From positions 2,108,001 through 2,172,000 of the forward strand of contig NZ_CP108101.1 in assembly GCF_036195325.1 (NCBI RefSeq): a stretch of 64,000 nt of DNA, in the 5' to 3' direction. The translations under genes were made by a program, and so were the position numbers. Below the pieces are notes generated by a model. That model was not told the origin of the DNA and did not search any database. It saw only the letters and a program-made list of their open reading frames with translations. The stretch comes from Streptomyces sp. NBC_00234. GTDB lineage: Bacteria > Actinomycetota > Actinomycetes > Streptomycetales > Streptomycetaceae. Shown in pieces: positions 27,125 to 38,994 of this stretch (position 1 is its first letter; each line of letters opens with the position of its first letter).

Positions 27125-27694
27125 CTAGAGCGTGGCCAGGAAGCCGAGCGCGACCTTCCAGGTCTGCTCGGCCGCCGCCTCGTCGTAGTCGGGCAGCTCC
27201 GGGTCGGTGAACAGATGGCCCGCCCCCGGGTAGCGGTAGACCTCGACATCGGCGCCCGTCCGCTGCATCTGGAGATACCAGGACGTCAGCCAGTCGTGCG
27301 ACTCGAACGGATCGGGATCGGCGACATGCAGCTGTACCGGCAGCTCGTCCACCGAGGCGTTCTCCGCGATGTCCGAGGTGCCGTGGAACAGCAGCAGCCC
27401 GCGCGCCTTCGCGTCGCCGAGCGCGAGGGTCTGCGCGGTGGACGCGCCGAAGGAGAAGCCCGCGTACACGAGGCCCTGGTCGGAGTAGGGCGCGGCGGCC
27501 AGCACGGCGCGCCGCAGCAGCTCGTCCTTGCCCACCTGCTCCTTGAAGGCCAGGCCCTCCTCCACCGATTCGAAGGTGTGCCCCTCGAAGAGATCGGGCA
27601 CACGGACCTCGTGCCCGGCGGACCGCAGCCGGTCCGCAGCCGCGTGCACCGCGGGCCTCAGCCCGTACGTCGAGTGGAAGAGCATGATGTTCAT
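27125..27694 (-). CDS. Dienelactone hydrolase-family protein with serine nucleophile
   Basis: 189 aa from ATG 27694. It is a compact alpha/beta hydrolase opening MNIMLFHSTYGLRP. The nucleophile is Ser81 in AGFSFGAS where classical dienelactone hydrolases have Cys. The acid is Asp126 or Asp128 (HVADPDPF), and His160 is in PGAGHLF. There is no signal peptide, so it is cytoplasmic. Substrate unknown. It is divergent from the MscS gene with 45 bases between starts. Confidence 0.9.
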   Translation of the reverse strand: MNIMLFHSTYGLRPAVHAAADRLRSAGHEVRVPDLFEGHTFESVEEGLAFKEQVGKDELLRRAVLAAAPYSDQGLVYAGFSFGASTAQTLALGDAKARGLLLFHGTSDIAENASVDELPVQLHVADPDPFESHDWLTSWYLQMQRTGADVEVYRYPGAGHLFTDPELPDYDEAAAEQTWKVALGFLATL

Positions 27695-27739
27695 GAGGCC
27701 ATGGTGCCAGTTGTGCCCAAGAGCTTGGAGGAGCAGGGG

Positions 27740-28879
27740 ATGGAGAACGTACTGCGCCCGCTGATAGTCGTCGGCGGTGCGCTGGTGATCACCCTGCTGG
27801 TCGGCTGGCTGGTCGATCTGGCGCTCCGGCGCGCCGACAGCAGGCACCAGGAGACCCCTCTGTGGGGGTTGCTGCGCCGCTGCCGGCTCCCGCTGCAGCT
27901 GGTGATCGGTACGGCCCTGCTGGGCGCCACCTACACCCACACCCGGCTCGACCTGGTGGAGCGGCACCGGTCGGGAATCGGCCAGACCCTCACCCTGGTA
28001 CTGATCGGGGCATCGGCCTGGCTGGTGGTACGGGTCGCGGCGACGATCGTCGAGGCGTCGTACGCCCGTTACGCGGCGGCCACCCGTGATCCGGCCAGGG
28101 TCCGGCGAGTCCGTACGCAGGTGACGCTGATCCAGCGGGTGGTCATCGCCGTCGTGGCCACCGTCGCGATCGCGGCGATGCTGCTGACGTTCCCGGCGAT
28201 GCGGACGGTCGGCACGTCGATGCTCGCCTCCGCCGGTGTGCTGGGCATCGTCGCCGGCGTCGCCGCCCAGTCGACCCTGGGCAACCTCTTCGCCGGTCTG
28301 CAGATCGCCTTCGGCGACATGGTGCGGATCGGTGACACGGTGGTGGTCGACGGCGAGTGGGGCACCGTCGAGGAGATCACCCTGACCTTCCTCGCGGTAC
28401 GGACCTGGGACGAGCGGCGGATCACGATGCCGGTCTCGTACTTCACCAGCAAGCCCTTCGAGAACTGGTCGCGCGGCGGGGTGCAGATGACCGGCACCGT
28501 CTTCTTCCACCTCGACCACTCGGCGCCCGTCGCCGCCATGCGCGAGCACCTGCGGGCCGTTCTCGGCGAGTGCGCCGCCTGGGACGGCCGCGACTGGTCG
28601 CTGGCCGTCACGGACACCACCCCGTCGACGATCCAGGTACGCGCGGTGGTCACCGCGAAGGACGCGGACGACATCTGGACGGTGCGCTGCGCCGTCCGGG
28701 AACAGCTCATCACCTGGCTGCGCGACCACCATCCGTACGCACTGCCGCGGATCGCGACCTCGCCCGCGGTGCTGCCCCCGGGCGAGCAGTGGCCGACGCC
28801 GGCCCCGCTGGACGGCTGGGACGCCGCCGCGGCGGAGACGGTGGGCGGCAGCAAGGCCCCGCGTACCGGCCGGGGCTGA
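27740..28879 (+). CDS. MscS-family mechanosensitive channel
   Basis: 379 aa from ATG 27740, chosen for GGAGGAG upstream. Four hydrophobic segments appear: LRPLIVVGGALVITLLVGWLV, LPLQLVIGTALLGATY, IGQTLTLVLIGASAWLVVRVAATIV and QRVVIAVVATVAIAAMLLTF. The pore helix region reads SMLASAGVLGIVAGVAAQSTLGNLFAGLQIAF. The beta domain IGDTVVVDGEWGTVEEITL follows, then VRTWDERRITMPVSYF. It should release osmolytes on hypo-osmotic shock. Confidence 0.93.
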   Translation: MENVLRPLIVVGGALVITLLVGWLVDLALRRADSRHQETPLWGLLRRCRLPLQLVIGTALLGATYTHTRLDLVERHRSGIGQTLTLVLIGASAWLVVRVAATIVEASYARYAAATRDPARVRRVRTQVTLIQRVVIAVVATVAIAAMLLTFPAMRTVGTSMLASAGVLGIVAGVAAQSTLGNLFAGLQIAFGDMVRIGDTVVVDGEWGTVEEITLTFLAVRTWDERRITMPVSYFTSKPFENWSRGGVQMTGTVFFHLDHSAPVAAMREHLRAVLGECAAWDGRDWSLAVTDTTPSTIQVRAVVTAKDADDIWTVRCAVREQLITWLRDHHPYALPRIATSPAVLPPGEQWPTPAPLDGWDAAAAETVGGSKAPRTGRG

Positions 28880-28900
28880 CCCGGCCGGTACGCCGCCGCC

Positions 28901-30487
28901 TCAGTGCAGGCTCCGGACGTCCAGGAACCGCAGGACCCGGTCCACCACCTCGGGGTCCGCGCCCGGCTCACTGCGTGCGGAGAGCACCTCGTGACGGGCG
29001 GCCGACATCATCTCCCGCTGTACGCGGCGTACCTCCGCGAGCCGCTCGGTCCGTTTCGCGTACGCCGCCCGGCGCTCGTCGTCGACCAGTTCGGGGCTGA
29101 TCCGCGCCCCGATGTCGAACGCGGCCCGCTGGAGGCGCTCCAGGACGTCCTCCGGGAAGTCCTCGACGTCCTGGATCTCCCTGAGGCGGCCCTTCGCCGC
29201 CTTGGCGGCGCGGATCGCCAGGTCCCGTTCCATGGCCTCCACGGCGTCCGTGTCGGCGCGGACGCCGAGCTTCCGCACCAGCCAGGGGAGCGTGAGCCCC
29301 TGGAAGACCAGGGTGGCGACGATGACGGCGAAGGCGATGAAGATCATCTCGTCCCGGCCGGGGAACGGCTTCCCGTCGTCGGTCTCCAGTGGGATCGCGA
29401 GGGCCAGCGCGACCGAGGCCACGCCCCGCATCCCGGACCACCACATGATGACGGTCTCCCGCCAGCCGGTCGGGATCTCCTCGTCGGAGTCGCGGCGGCC
29501 GTGCATCCGCCCGGCCAGCCAGGACGCGGGCAGCAGCCACAGGAGCCGGACGCCCACGACGACGGCGACGATCGTCAGCCCCCACCCGAACATCTGCGCT
29601 CCGCGCCCCTCCATCGACCCGAAGACGCTGCGCACTTCGAGGCCGATGAGGCCGAACGCGACGCCCGTGACCAGGGTGTCGACGATCTCCCAGAACGACC
29701 GGCCGGCCAGCCGTCCCAGGACGTCGTCGGCGTCCGCCGTGCGCTCGGCGAGGTAGAGCGCGGTGGTGAGAACCGCGAGCACGCCCGACCCTTCGAGCTC
29801 CTCCGCCAGTACGTAGCTCACGAACGGCACCAGCAGCGAGAGGCCGATCTGCAGGGTGGCGTCCCCCAGCACGCCCATCAGCTTGATGGTGAGCCAGCCG
29901 AGTGCCAGCCCGACCGCCACGGCGACGACCGCGGACAGGACCAGCAGTCCGAAGGCTTCCGGCAGGGAGAAGGATCCGCTGAGGGCCGCCGCGATGGCCA
30001 CGTGGTAGAGCACGATCGCGGTCACGTCGTTGAACAGCCCCTCGCCCTCCAGGATCGAGACGAGCCGGCGCGGCAGCCCGACCGACCCCGCGACGGCCGT
30101 CGCGGCGACCGGGTCGGGCGGGGCCACGAGAGCGCCGAGAGCCACGGCCGCGGCGATGGGCAGCGCGGGCACGATCGCGTCGGCCACGGCGGCGACGGCG
30201 GCCGTCGTGACGAAGACCAGCGCCACCGCCAGCAGGAAGATCGGCCGCTTGTTGGCCGCGAACTGCCGCCAGGAGGTCCGCTGGACGGAGGCGTAGATCA
30301 ACGGCGGCAGCAGCGCGGGAAGGATGATCTCCGGCGGGATGTCGACATCCGGTACGAAGCTGACGAAGGCCAGCCCGAGCCCGGCGAGCGTCATCAGGAC
30401 CGGCGCGGGAAGCCCCAGCCGCTCCCCCAGCGGCACCGTGACCACGGCTCCGAGCAGGAGCAGGAGCAGCAGTGCCATCTGGTCCAC
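28901..30487 (-). CDS. Na+/H+ antiporter, CPA1 (NhaP-like) family
   Basis: 528 aa from GTG 30487 with GGAAGG upstream. About 12 transmembrane segments fill residues 1-400. The ion-binding motif region reads GEGLFNDVTAIVLYH, with the FNDVTA signature of CPA1 antiporters, and GALVAPPDPVAATAV precedes it. The C-terminal ~120 residues form a charged cytoplasmic helical tail (LRVLRFLDVRSLH end region). It exchanges Na+ or K+ for H+ at the plasma membrane. The gene stands alone. Confidence 0.94.
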   Translation of the reverse strand: MDQMALLLLLLLGAVVTVPLGERLGLPAPVLMTLAGLGLAFVSFVPDVDIPPEIILPALLPPLIYASVQRTSWRQFAANKRPIFLLAVALVFVTTAAVAAVADAIVPALPIAAAVALGALVAPPDPVAATAVAGSVGLPRRLVSILEGEGLFNDVTAIVLYHVAIAAALSGSFSLPEAFGLLVLSAVVAVAVGLALGWLTIKLMGVLGDATLQIGLSLLVPFVSYVLAEELEGSGVLAVLTTALYLAERTADADDVLGRLAGRSFWEIVDTLVTGVAFGLIGLEVRSVFGSMEGRGAQMFGWGLTIVAVVVGVRLLWLLPASWLAGRMHGRRDSDEEIPTGWRETVIMWWSGMRGVASVALALAIPLETDDGKPFPGRDEMIFIAFAVIVATLVFQGLTLPWLVRKLGVRADTDAVEAMERDLAIRAAKAAKGRLREIQDVEDFPEDVLERLQRAAFDIGARISPELVDDERRAAYAKRTERLAEVRRVQREMMSAARHEVLSARSEPGADPEVVDRVLRFLDVRSLH

Positions 30488-30509
30488 GGTGAGCCTTCCG
30501 GAGCGCCTC

Positions 30510-30531
30510 GTCCTTGATCGCCGGAGGGGCT
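30510..30531 (-). repeat. Streptomyces intergenic repeat, copy B
   Basis: On the minus strand it reads AGCCCCTCCGGCGATCAAGG plus AC, matching copy A at 12555-12576 in 18 of 22 positions. It sits in the 130-base gap before the antiporter gene. Confidence 0.5.
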
Positions 30532-30617
30532 CGACATCCGGGCACGCCGAAAGGGTCCCCCCACGCCCTTCAGGACATAGGGAAGATCAAGGACAGAACG
30601 GTAACCGAACCGAGCGG

Positions 30618-31094
30618 TCAGAGTGCGCGGCGCATCGACCGGTGCGCGATCCCCGCGTCGGGGAATTCGGGGCCGTACGCCACGTACCCGAGCCGCTCGT
30701 AGAAACCGAGCGCGTGGGTCTGGGCGTGCAGGTCGACCGCGGCCAGGCCGAGTGCGCGTGCCTCGTCCTCGATGGCGCGGACCAGGGCCGCCCCGACGCC
30801 GAGGCCACGGGCGGACCGGGTCACCGCGAGCCGGCCGAGCGAGCCGACGGTGAGGTCGCCACCGGTCCTGTCGCCGGCGGAGGCGCCGTGCAGGAGCCGT
30901 CCCGTACCGAGTGCGGAGCCGTCCGCCGCGACCGCGAGGACATGGACCGCGGTGGCGTCGAGGGCGTCGTACTCGATCTCCTCGGGCACCTGCTGCTCAC
31001 CCACGAAGACGTCCTTGCGGACCTGGAAGCAGGCCGCGAGGTCGGCCTCGTCGAGAGCCCTGCGCGTGCTGCAGGGGGCGGGCGAGCCGGTCAT
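30618..31094 (-). CDS. GNAT-family N-acetyltransferase
   Basis: 158 aa from ATG 31094, overlapping the rluD stop by 4 bases. The acetyl-CoA motif is [22 protein letters not shown] at about 96-117, with the pyrophosphate loop RGLGVG. The C-terminal [22 protein letters not shown] is typical of ElaA-like GNAT enzymes. The acetyl acceptor is unknown. Confidence 0.92.
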   Translation of the reverse strand: MTGSPAPCSTRRALDEADLAACFQVRKDVFVGEQQVPEEIEYDALDATAVHVLAVAADGSALGTGRLLHGASAGDRTGGDLTVGSLGRLAVTRSARGLGVGAALVRAIEDEARALGLAAVDLHAQTHALGFYERLGYVAYGPEFPDAGIAHRSMRRAL

Positions 31095-32032
31095 TCGCTC
31101 TCTGCCGCGATCTTGTCGAGGGCCTGCTGGAGGTCGTCCGGGTAGGTGCTGGCGAACTCCACCCAGCTGCCGTCGGAGGGGTGCTCGAAACCGAGGCGCA
31201 CGGCGTGCAGCCACTGCCGGGTCAGCCCGAGACGCTTGGCCATCGTCGGGTCGGCACCGTAGGTGAGGTCCCCGACACAGGGGTGGCGGTGCGCGGACAT
31301 GTGCACCCGGATCTGGTGCGTGCGACCCGTCTCCAGCTTGATGTCGAGGAGACTCGCGGCGCGGTACGCCTCGATGAGGTCGTAGTGCGTGACGGAGGGC
31401 TTGCCCTCGGCCGTGACCGCCCACTTGTAGTCGTGGTTGGGGTGGCGGCCGATGGGAGCGTCGATCGTGCCGCTCATCGGGTCCGGGTGGCCCTGGACGA
31501 GCGCGTGGTACTTCTTGTCGACGACGCGGTCGCGGAACTGCGCCTTGAGCAGGGTGTACGCCCGCTCCGACTTGGCGACGACCATGAGGCCGGAGGTACC
31601 GACGTCCAGGCGGTGCACGATGCCCTGGCGCTCGGCGGCACCCGAGGTCGAGATCCGGTAGCCGGCCGCGGCGAGCCCGCCGATGACCGTGGTGCCGGTC
31701 CAGCCGGGGCTCGGGTGGGCGGCCACGCCGACCGGCTTCATGATGACGACGATGTCGTCGTCGTCATGGACGATCTCCATGCCCTCGACGGGCTCGGCGA
31801 CGATCTGGACCGGAGCGGCTGCCTGCGGCAGCTCCACTTCCAGCCAGGCACCGCCGTGCACCCGCTCCGACTTCCCGGCGACCGAACCGTCCACCAGTAC
31901 CTTCCCGGCGGCTGCCAGCTCTGCGGCCTTCGTGCGGGAGAAACCGAACATCCGGGAAATGGCGGCGTCGACACGCTCGCCTTCCAGGCCATCGGGTACG
32001 GGCAGGGTGCGGACCTCGGGATGCGTACTCAC
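31091..32032 (-). CDS. rluD: Ribosomal large-subunit pseudouridine synthase (RluD-type)
   Basis: 313 aa from GTG 32032. An S4 RNA-binding domain covers about 15-75. The catalytic domain has Asp143 in [14 protein letters not shown], the RluA-family motif, and [12 protein letters not shown] further on. RluD modifies helix 69 uridines of 23S rRNA; the exact target here is inferred from family. It lies between lspA and the GNAT gene, a conserved actinobacterial order. Confidence 0.95.
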   Translation of the reverse strand: MSTHPEVRTLPVPDGLEGERVDAAISRMFGFSRTKAAELAAAGKVLVDGSVAGKSERVHGGAWLEVELPQAAAPVQIVAEPVEGMEIVHDDDDIVVIMKPVGVAAHPSPGWTGTTVIGGLAAAGYRISTSGAAERQGIVHRLDVGTSGLMVVAKSERAYTLLKAQFRDRVVDKKYHALVQGHPDPMSGTIDAPIGRHPNHDYKWAVTAEGKPSVTHYDLIEAYRAASLLDIKLETGRTHQIRVHMSAHRHPCVGDLTYGADPTMAKRLGLTRQWLHAVRLGFEHPSDGSWVEFASTYPDDLQQALDKIAAESE

Positions 32033-32055
32033 CTGTCGAGTATGCCTTGCGCCCG

Positions 32056-32700
32056 CTAGTCCTTGTGCACGGTGCCGTCGGGGTCCAGGCCCTTGAAGGA
32101 AAGGATCACGATCAGGATGCCGCCGCAGACGATCGCGGAGTCGGCGAGGTTGAAGACGGCGAAGTGCGCGGGGGCGATGAAGTCGACCACCGCACCCTCG
32201 AAGACTCCCGGGGCGCGGAAGATCCGGTCGGTGAGGTTGCCGAGCGCACCGCCGAGCAGCAGTCCGAGGGCGATGGCCCACGGCAGGCTGTAGAGCTTGC
32301 GGGCCAGCCGGGCGATCACCACGATCACCGCCGCGGCGATGAAGGTGAAGATGATCGTGAACGCCTCGCCGAAGCCGAACGCGGCCCCCGCGTTCCGGAT
32401 GGCGTCGAACTTCAGCCAGTCGCCGAAGATCTCGATCGGCTCCTGGTGCTCCAGCTTCGCGACCACGATCATCTTGCTGATCAGGTCCAGCAGATAGGCG
32501 AAGACGGCCACGCCGAAGAGCACGAGGATCTTCCGCCTGCCCTTGCCGCCGCCCGCGCCGGCCTCGGCGGCCGTGCCCTCGCCCTCCGGCGTATCGCCCG
32601 GGGCTGCCGTGCCCTCGGCGGGCTGCTGGGCGTCGGACCCGTCAGCCCCCTCAGCATCAGGGATATCCGGCGTATCGATGATGCGCTCCGCCTCTGCCAC
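32056..32700 (-). CDS. lspA: Lipoprotein signal peptidase LspA
   Basis: 214 aa. A 55-residue acidic, disordered N-terminal extension precedes four transmembrane segments ([19 protein letters not shown] onward). The catalytic aspartates are Asp158 in GNLTDRIF and Asp187 in FNLADSAI. It cleaves prolipoprotein signal peptides in the membrane after diacylglyceryl transfer. The extension is longer than in E. coli but common in Streptomyces. Confidence 0.97.
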   Translation of the reverse strand: MAEAERIIDTPDIPDAEGADGSDAQQPAEGTAAPGDTPEGEGTAAEAGAGGGKGRRKILVLFGVAVFAYLLDLISKMIVVAKLEHQEPIEIFGDWLKFDAIRNAGAAFGFGEAFTIIFTFIAAAVIVVIARLARKLYSLPWAIALGLLLGGALGNLTDRIFRAPGVFEGAVVDFIAPAHFAVFNLADSAIVCGGILIVILSFKGLDPDGTVHKD

Positions 32701-32758
32701 GTGAGTCCCTCAACCTAGGTGCCTGACTGAGGACGAGGGTACGACACACCTCAACCGT

Positions 32759-33541
32759 TCAGCCGCGCCGCTCCTGCTTCTGTTTGTCCTCCACGCACAG
32801 CGTGGCCCGGGGGAACGCCTGCATCCGCGCCTTGCCGATCGGTTTCCCGCAGACCTCGCACAGCCCGTAGGTCCCCGCGTCGAGCCGGGCGAGGGCGCGC
32901 TCGCTCTGCTCCAGCATCTCCTGGGCGTTGGCGGCGAGGGAGAGCTCGTGCTCGCGGGTGATGTTCTTGGTGCCCGTGTCGGCGTCGTCGTCACCCGCCC
33001 CGTCACCGGAGTCCCGCATCAGCCCGGCGAGCGCGGCACCGGATGCCTCCAGCTCGCTGCGCAGCCGCATGACCTCGCTGGACAGCTCGGCCCGCGCCTC
33101 GGCCACCTCCTCGGGCGTCCAGGGGTCCTCCCCCGGCCGTACCGCAAGCTCCCCGGGAGCCGTCGCAGCCGCCACACGGGCCTGGGGCACCGCTGTCGCG
33201 CCCTTCCCGGCAGCTGCCGTGGTCCGGCTCGCGCTCTTCTTGGCTACCACCCTGTGGGCTCCCGTCTGCTCGGCGGCCTCGGCCGCCTCCGTCGCCGCCG
33301 CCGTTTTGGCGGGTGACTTGCCTGCGGCGGACTTCTTCGCCGCGGTCTTCTTCACTGCCTTCTTCGCCGCCTTCTTCACGGCCTTCTTCGCGGCCTTCTT
33401 CGTCGCCTTCTTCGCGGCCGGTGCCTCACCGCCCGGTTCCGGCTCCGTCTCTCCGGCCGTCCGCCCGGTCGTCTCCGCGGCTGCCGCCACCGTGGATCTC
33501 TCGGACGCCGTTCTCGATACGGCGGTCTTCTTCGCCACCAT
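32759..33541 (-). CDS. ddbA: DksA/TraR-type zinc finger protein with histone-like Lys/Ala tail (DdbA-like)
   Basis: 260 aa from ATG 33541, with GAAGGGG 8 bases upstream. Residues 43-80 form a lysine/alanine repeat (AAKKATKKAAKKAVKK and onward), like histone H1 tails. The C-terminal ~125 residues are a DksA/TraR module: a coiled-coil-like helix pair (140-225), then Cys228 and Cys231 (CEVC) and Cys249. The expected fourth Cys is replaced (LCVED, Asp252). I recall an S. coelicolor nucleoid-associated protein of this type called DdbA; the symbol rests on that memory. Likely DNA binding and compaction. Confidence 0.85.
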   Translation of the reverse strand: MVAKKTAVSRTASERSTVAAAAETTGRTAGETEPEPGGEAPAAKKATKKAAKKAVKKAAKKAVKKTAAKKSAAGKSPAKTAAATEAAEAAEQTGAHRVVAKKSASRTTAAAGKGATAVPQARVAAATAPGELAVRPGEDPWTPEEVAEARAELSSEVMRLRSELEASGAALAGLMRDSGDGAGDDDADTGTKNITREHELSLAANAQEMLEQSERALARLDAGTYGLCEVCGKPIGKARMQAFPRATLCVEDKQKQERRG

Positions 33542-33554
33542 GGCCGCGGCCCCT

Positions 33555-33567
33555 TCACATATTGTGA
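33555..33567. promoter_or_regulatory. TCACA-N3-TGTGA palindrome before ddbA
   Basis: The site is centred about 20 bases upstream of the ddbA ATG, in unusually AT-rich sequence (TCACATATTGTGA). It could be an operator within the leader. The regulator is unknown. Confidence 0.4.
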
Positions 33568-33806
33568 TCTTGCTCGCGAATCGTGCTGGGACGATAAATC
33601 GACCCCAGCCCCGCGGCAACGGGGCACGCCGCCCGTTCGCCCCTCCCCGTACCCGGGTCACGGCGCGCTTGCCTCCGTTGTTCCCAGCTCCCCGCCCGGT
33701 AATCCGCCCGCGCGGGCCCGCCGGGACTCCGTCGGGCCCCATCTGGCCATTCGGGTCACGCCCCGTCCCACGGTTAAACCGGTCGGCCGTCGGCCGTACG
33801 GGCCCG

Positions 33807-33812
33807 TACACT
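33807..33812 (+). promoter_or_regulatory. Probable -10 of ileS promoter
   Basis: TACACT fits TANNNT and would start transcription near 33819, a few bases before the T-box Stem I. No convincing -35 is seen. Confidence 0.4.
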
Positions 33813-33829
33813 GGCCGCAGCGAGAGGCG

Positions 33830-34084
33830 TGGATGGGACGAGTAGCGTCGTACGCAGCCAGGAGCGACCCGGGGACGGTGGAAGCCCGGGGGCGAGCGCG
33901 TCGTGAAGATCACCCCGGAGCCGTCGGAAGAACGCCGCAAGGCCAGTAGACCCGGCATCGCGACCCCAACTGAGGGGGCCACGGGCGGCGCCACGCCCGG
34001 GGCCAAGGAGGGTGGTACCGCGGGAACCGCAGGGTTCTCGTCCCTCCGACGGAAGTGGAAAACGTCCGCCGGAGGAAGCCGCCC
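33830..34084 (+). promoter_or_regulatory. Translational T-box riboswitch controlling ileS
   Basis: The T-box sequence is at 34005-34023 (AAGGAGGGTGGTACCGCGG), with the UGGU tRNA-acceptor bulge at 34013-34016. Stem I starts near GGGACGAGTAG (33836-33846). The specifier loop is GTGAAGATCACC with the isoleucine codon ATC at 33909-33911. The antisequestrator pairs 34007-34012 (GGAGGG) with 34042-34047 (CCCTCC). The alternative sequestrator pairs 34043-34052 (CCTCCGACGG) with 34066-34075 (CCGCCGGAGG, one mismatch), burying the Shine-Dalgarno GGAGG at 34071-34075. Uncharged tRNA(Ile) should therefore free the ribosome site. There is no terminator, so control is translational, as known for actinobacterial ileS. 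Confidence 0.93.
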
Positions 34085-37231
<3,147 letters not shown>

Positions 37232-37237
37232 CGAGCA

Positions 37238-37283
37238 CAAGCCGAAGGCCCGGCCGGATCGCTCCGGCCGGGCCTTCGGCTTG
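37238..37283 (+). terminator. ileS terminator
   Basis: A perfect 21-bp stem (37238-37258 with 37263-37283) with a TCGC loop starts 7 bases after the stop codon. Confidence 0.92.
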
Positions 37284-37308
37284 TCCGCTACCCGACCACG
37301 CCACAGTT

Positions 37309-37320
37309 CAGCCCGTCCGG
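37309..37320 (+). repeat. Truncated Streptomyces intergenic repeat, copy C
   Basis: CAGCCCGTCCGG matches the first 12 bases of the core at 12554, then diverges. It lies between the ileS and divIVA terminators. Confidence 0.4.
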
Positions 37321-37382
37321 AGGGGAAACAACCGCCCCTTCCAGGCGCCCGGCACCCCCGCACTTCCGCCCCGCCCACGGCA

Positions 37383-37420
37383 AAGGGCCGGGCCCCGGGA
37401 AATCCCGGGGCCCGGCCCTT
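37383..37420 (-). terminator. divIVA terminator
   Basis: AAGGGCCGGGCCCCGGGA at 37383-37400 pairs exactly with 37403-37420. It ends the minus-strand dcw cluster. Confidence 0.88.
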
Positions 37421-37460
37421 CAGCCTGCCGACGGCTACGCGCTCAGCGAGCGCGAACCGC

Positions 37461-38588
37461 TCAGTTGTCGTCCTCGTCGATCAGGAACCCGCGCATCGGC
37501 GACGGAGCCTGCTGCATCGGCTGCGGCGCCTGCGGCCGTACCGGTGCCATCGGCTGCGTCATCGCGGGCGACATCTGCTGCTGGCCACCGTACGAGGGCC
37601 CACCGCCCATGGACGGGTTGCCGCCCATCTGCTGGCCGGTGTGACCGCCGTGGTTGCCGCCCATGCCGTGACCCATCGCACCCGCACCGGCCGGAGCCAG
37701 CGAAGGCGACGGCGGCAGGGAAGCGGCCGCCGGCGTCCGCGGCGGAGCCAGCGAGTCGTCCGCCTGGGTCTCCAGCTGACGCAGCTGGCTCTCCAGGTAG
37801 GACTTCAGGCGGGTGCGGTACTCGCGCTCGAAGCCACGCAGGTCCTCGACCTTGCGCTCCAGCGTCGCGCGGGCCGACTCCAGCGAACCCATCGCCACGC
37901 GGTGCTTCTCCTGCGCGTCCCGCTCCAGGGCGTCAGCCTTGGCTCGCGCGTCGCGCTCCAGACCCTCGGCACGGCTGCGCGCCTCGCCGACGATCTTGTT
38001 GGCCTCGGAACGGGCCTCCGCGATCGCCTGGTCGGCGGTCTGCTGCGCGAGCGAGAGGACACGGGCGGCACTGTCGCCACCGGGGCCCTGCTGCTGCATC
38101 TGCGGCGGCTGCTGCATCTGCATCTGCTGCATCTGCTGCTGCTGCGGGTTGTGGCCACCCATGGGACCCATGGGGCCACCCTGCATCGGGCCGGGGCCGT
38201 GCGGGCCCTGCGGACCGGGACCGTGGCCACCCTGGGGGCCATGGCCGCTGGGACCGGCGGGCAGCTGAGGAGCGCCACCGGGCAGCTGGGGCGGGCCCAT
38301 CTGCGGGGGCTGCTGCTGCACCGGCGGACCGGATATGGCGGCGGGAACGGGCGCGCCGGGACGATCCTGCGGCTCCGGCTTGCGCATGCCCTGCTGCTGC
38401 TGGTTCTGCGCGGCAGCGCGCGTGGCAGCGGCCAGCTTGGCGCGCAGGTCCTCGTTCTCGCGGAGCAGGCGCGTCAGCTCGGATTCGACCTCGTCGAGGA
38501 AGGCATCGACCTCGTCCTCGTCATAGCCTTCTCGGAGGCGGACGGTCGTGAACTGCTTGTTCCGCACGTCCTCGGGGGTCAGCGGCAT
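37461..38588 (-). CDS. divIVA: Polar growth protein DivIVA (Wag31)
   Basis: 375 aa. The conserved N-terminal membrane-binding domain reads MPLTPEDVRNKQFTTVRLREGYDEDEVDAFLDEVE, followed by a first coiled coil to about residue 60. A long Pro/Gln/Gly-rich linker (about 62-170) separates the second coiled coil (about 175-275, rich in heptads such as ARATLERKVEDLRGFEREYRTR). The tail is Gly/Met/Pro-rich and ends MRGFLIDEDDN. DivIVA assembles at hyphal tips and directs peptidoglycan synthesis and branching. It is the last gene of the cluster. Confidence 0.97.
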   Translation of the reverse strand: MPLTPEDVRNKQFTTVRLREGYDEDEVDAFLDEVESELTRLLRENEDLRAKLAAATRAAAQNQQQQGMRKPEPQDRPGAPVPAAISGPPVQQQPPQMGPPQLPGGAPQLPAGPSGHGPQGGHGPGPQGPHGPGPMQGGPMGPMGGHNPQQQQMQQMQMQQPPQMQQQGPGGDSAARVLSLAQQTADQAIAEARSEANKIVGEARSRAEGLERDARAKADALERDAQEKHRVAMGSLESARATLERKVEDLRGFEREYRTRLKSYLESQLRQLETQADDSLAPPRTPAAASLPPSPSLAPAGAGAMGHGMGGNHGGHTGQQMGGNPSMGGGPSYGGQQQMSPAMTQPMAPVRPQAPQPMQQAPSPMRGFLIDEDDN

Positions 38589-38637
38589 CTCTTCTTCACC
38601 TCTACGTAGTCGTCGGCAGTCGGCAAGACCGTATCGC

Positions 38638-38922
38638 TCACAGCCTGATCACGATGCTGATCAGGATGTAGACGATGATCATCAGAACGAAGAAGGACAG
38701 GTCGAGTGCCACGCCCCCGAGACGCAGCGGCGGGATGACCCGCCGCAGAAGCTTGAGCGGTGGATCGGTGACTGTGTAGGTGGCCTCAAGAACGACCACC
38801 ATCGCCTTGCCCGGCTGCCATGAACGTGCGAACTGGAACACGTAGTCCATGACCAGCCGGAAGATCAGCACGATGAGGAAACACATCAGCGCGATATAGA
38901 CCACATCCAGTGCGACGCCCAT
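38638..38922 (-). CDS. sepG: YggT/YlmG-family membrane protein SepG
   Basis: 94 aa, the usual length. Two transmembrane segments (VVYIALMCFLIVLIFRLVMDYVF near 7-29 and LDLSFFVLMIIVYILISIVI near 73-92) flank a conserved loop with TDPPLKLLRRVIPPLRLGG. In S. coelicolor the gene at this position (YlmG) is described as SepG, helping SsgB localise and compacting nucleoids during sporulation; that role is taken from family knowledge. Confidence 0.92.
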   Translation of the reverse strand: MGVALDVVYIALMCFLIVLIFRLVMDYVFQFARSWQPGKAMVVVLEATYTVTDPPLKLLRRVIPPLRLGGVALDLSFFVLMIIVYILISIVIRL

Positions 38923-38994
38923 AGCTCGCGCTTCCCTCTCCCCTGGCTCTCGTAGCTCCGGCCTCTCGGCCGGTTCGTTCCCGGTGTCGTGTTC

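Noticed and set aside
33313-33567. Ser/Pro/Arg-rich plus-strand frame opposite the Lys/Ala repeats of ddbA
   Set aside because: Its repeats mirror the lysine codons of ddbA and have no start signal.
37810-38350. Direct repeats (CTGCTG and similar) that look like a repeat array
   Set aside because: They encode the Gln/Met/Pro-rich linker of DivIVA; spacing is irregular and there are no CRISPR-like spacers.
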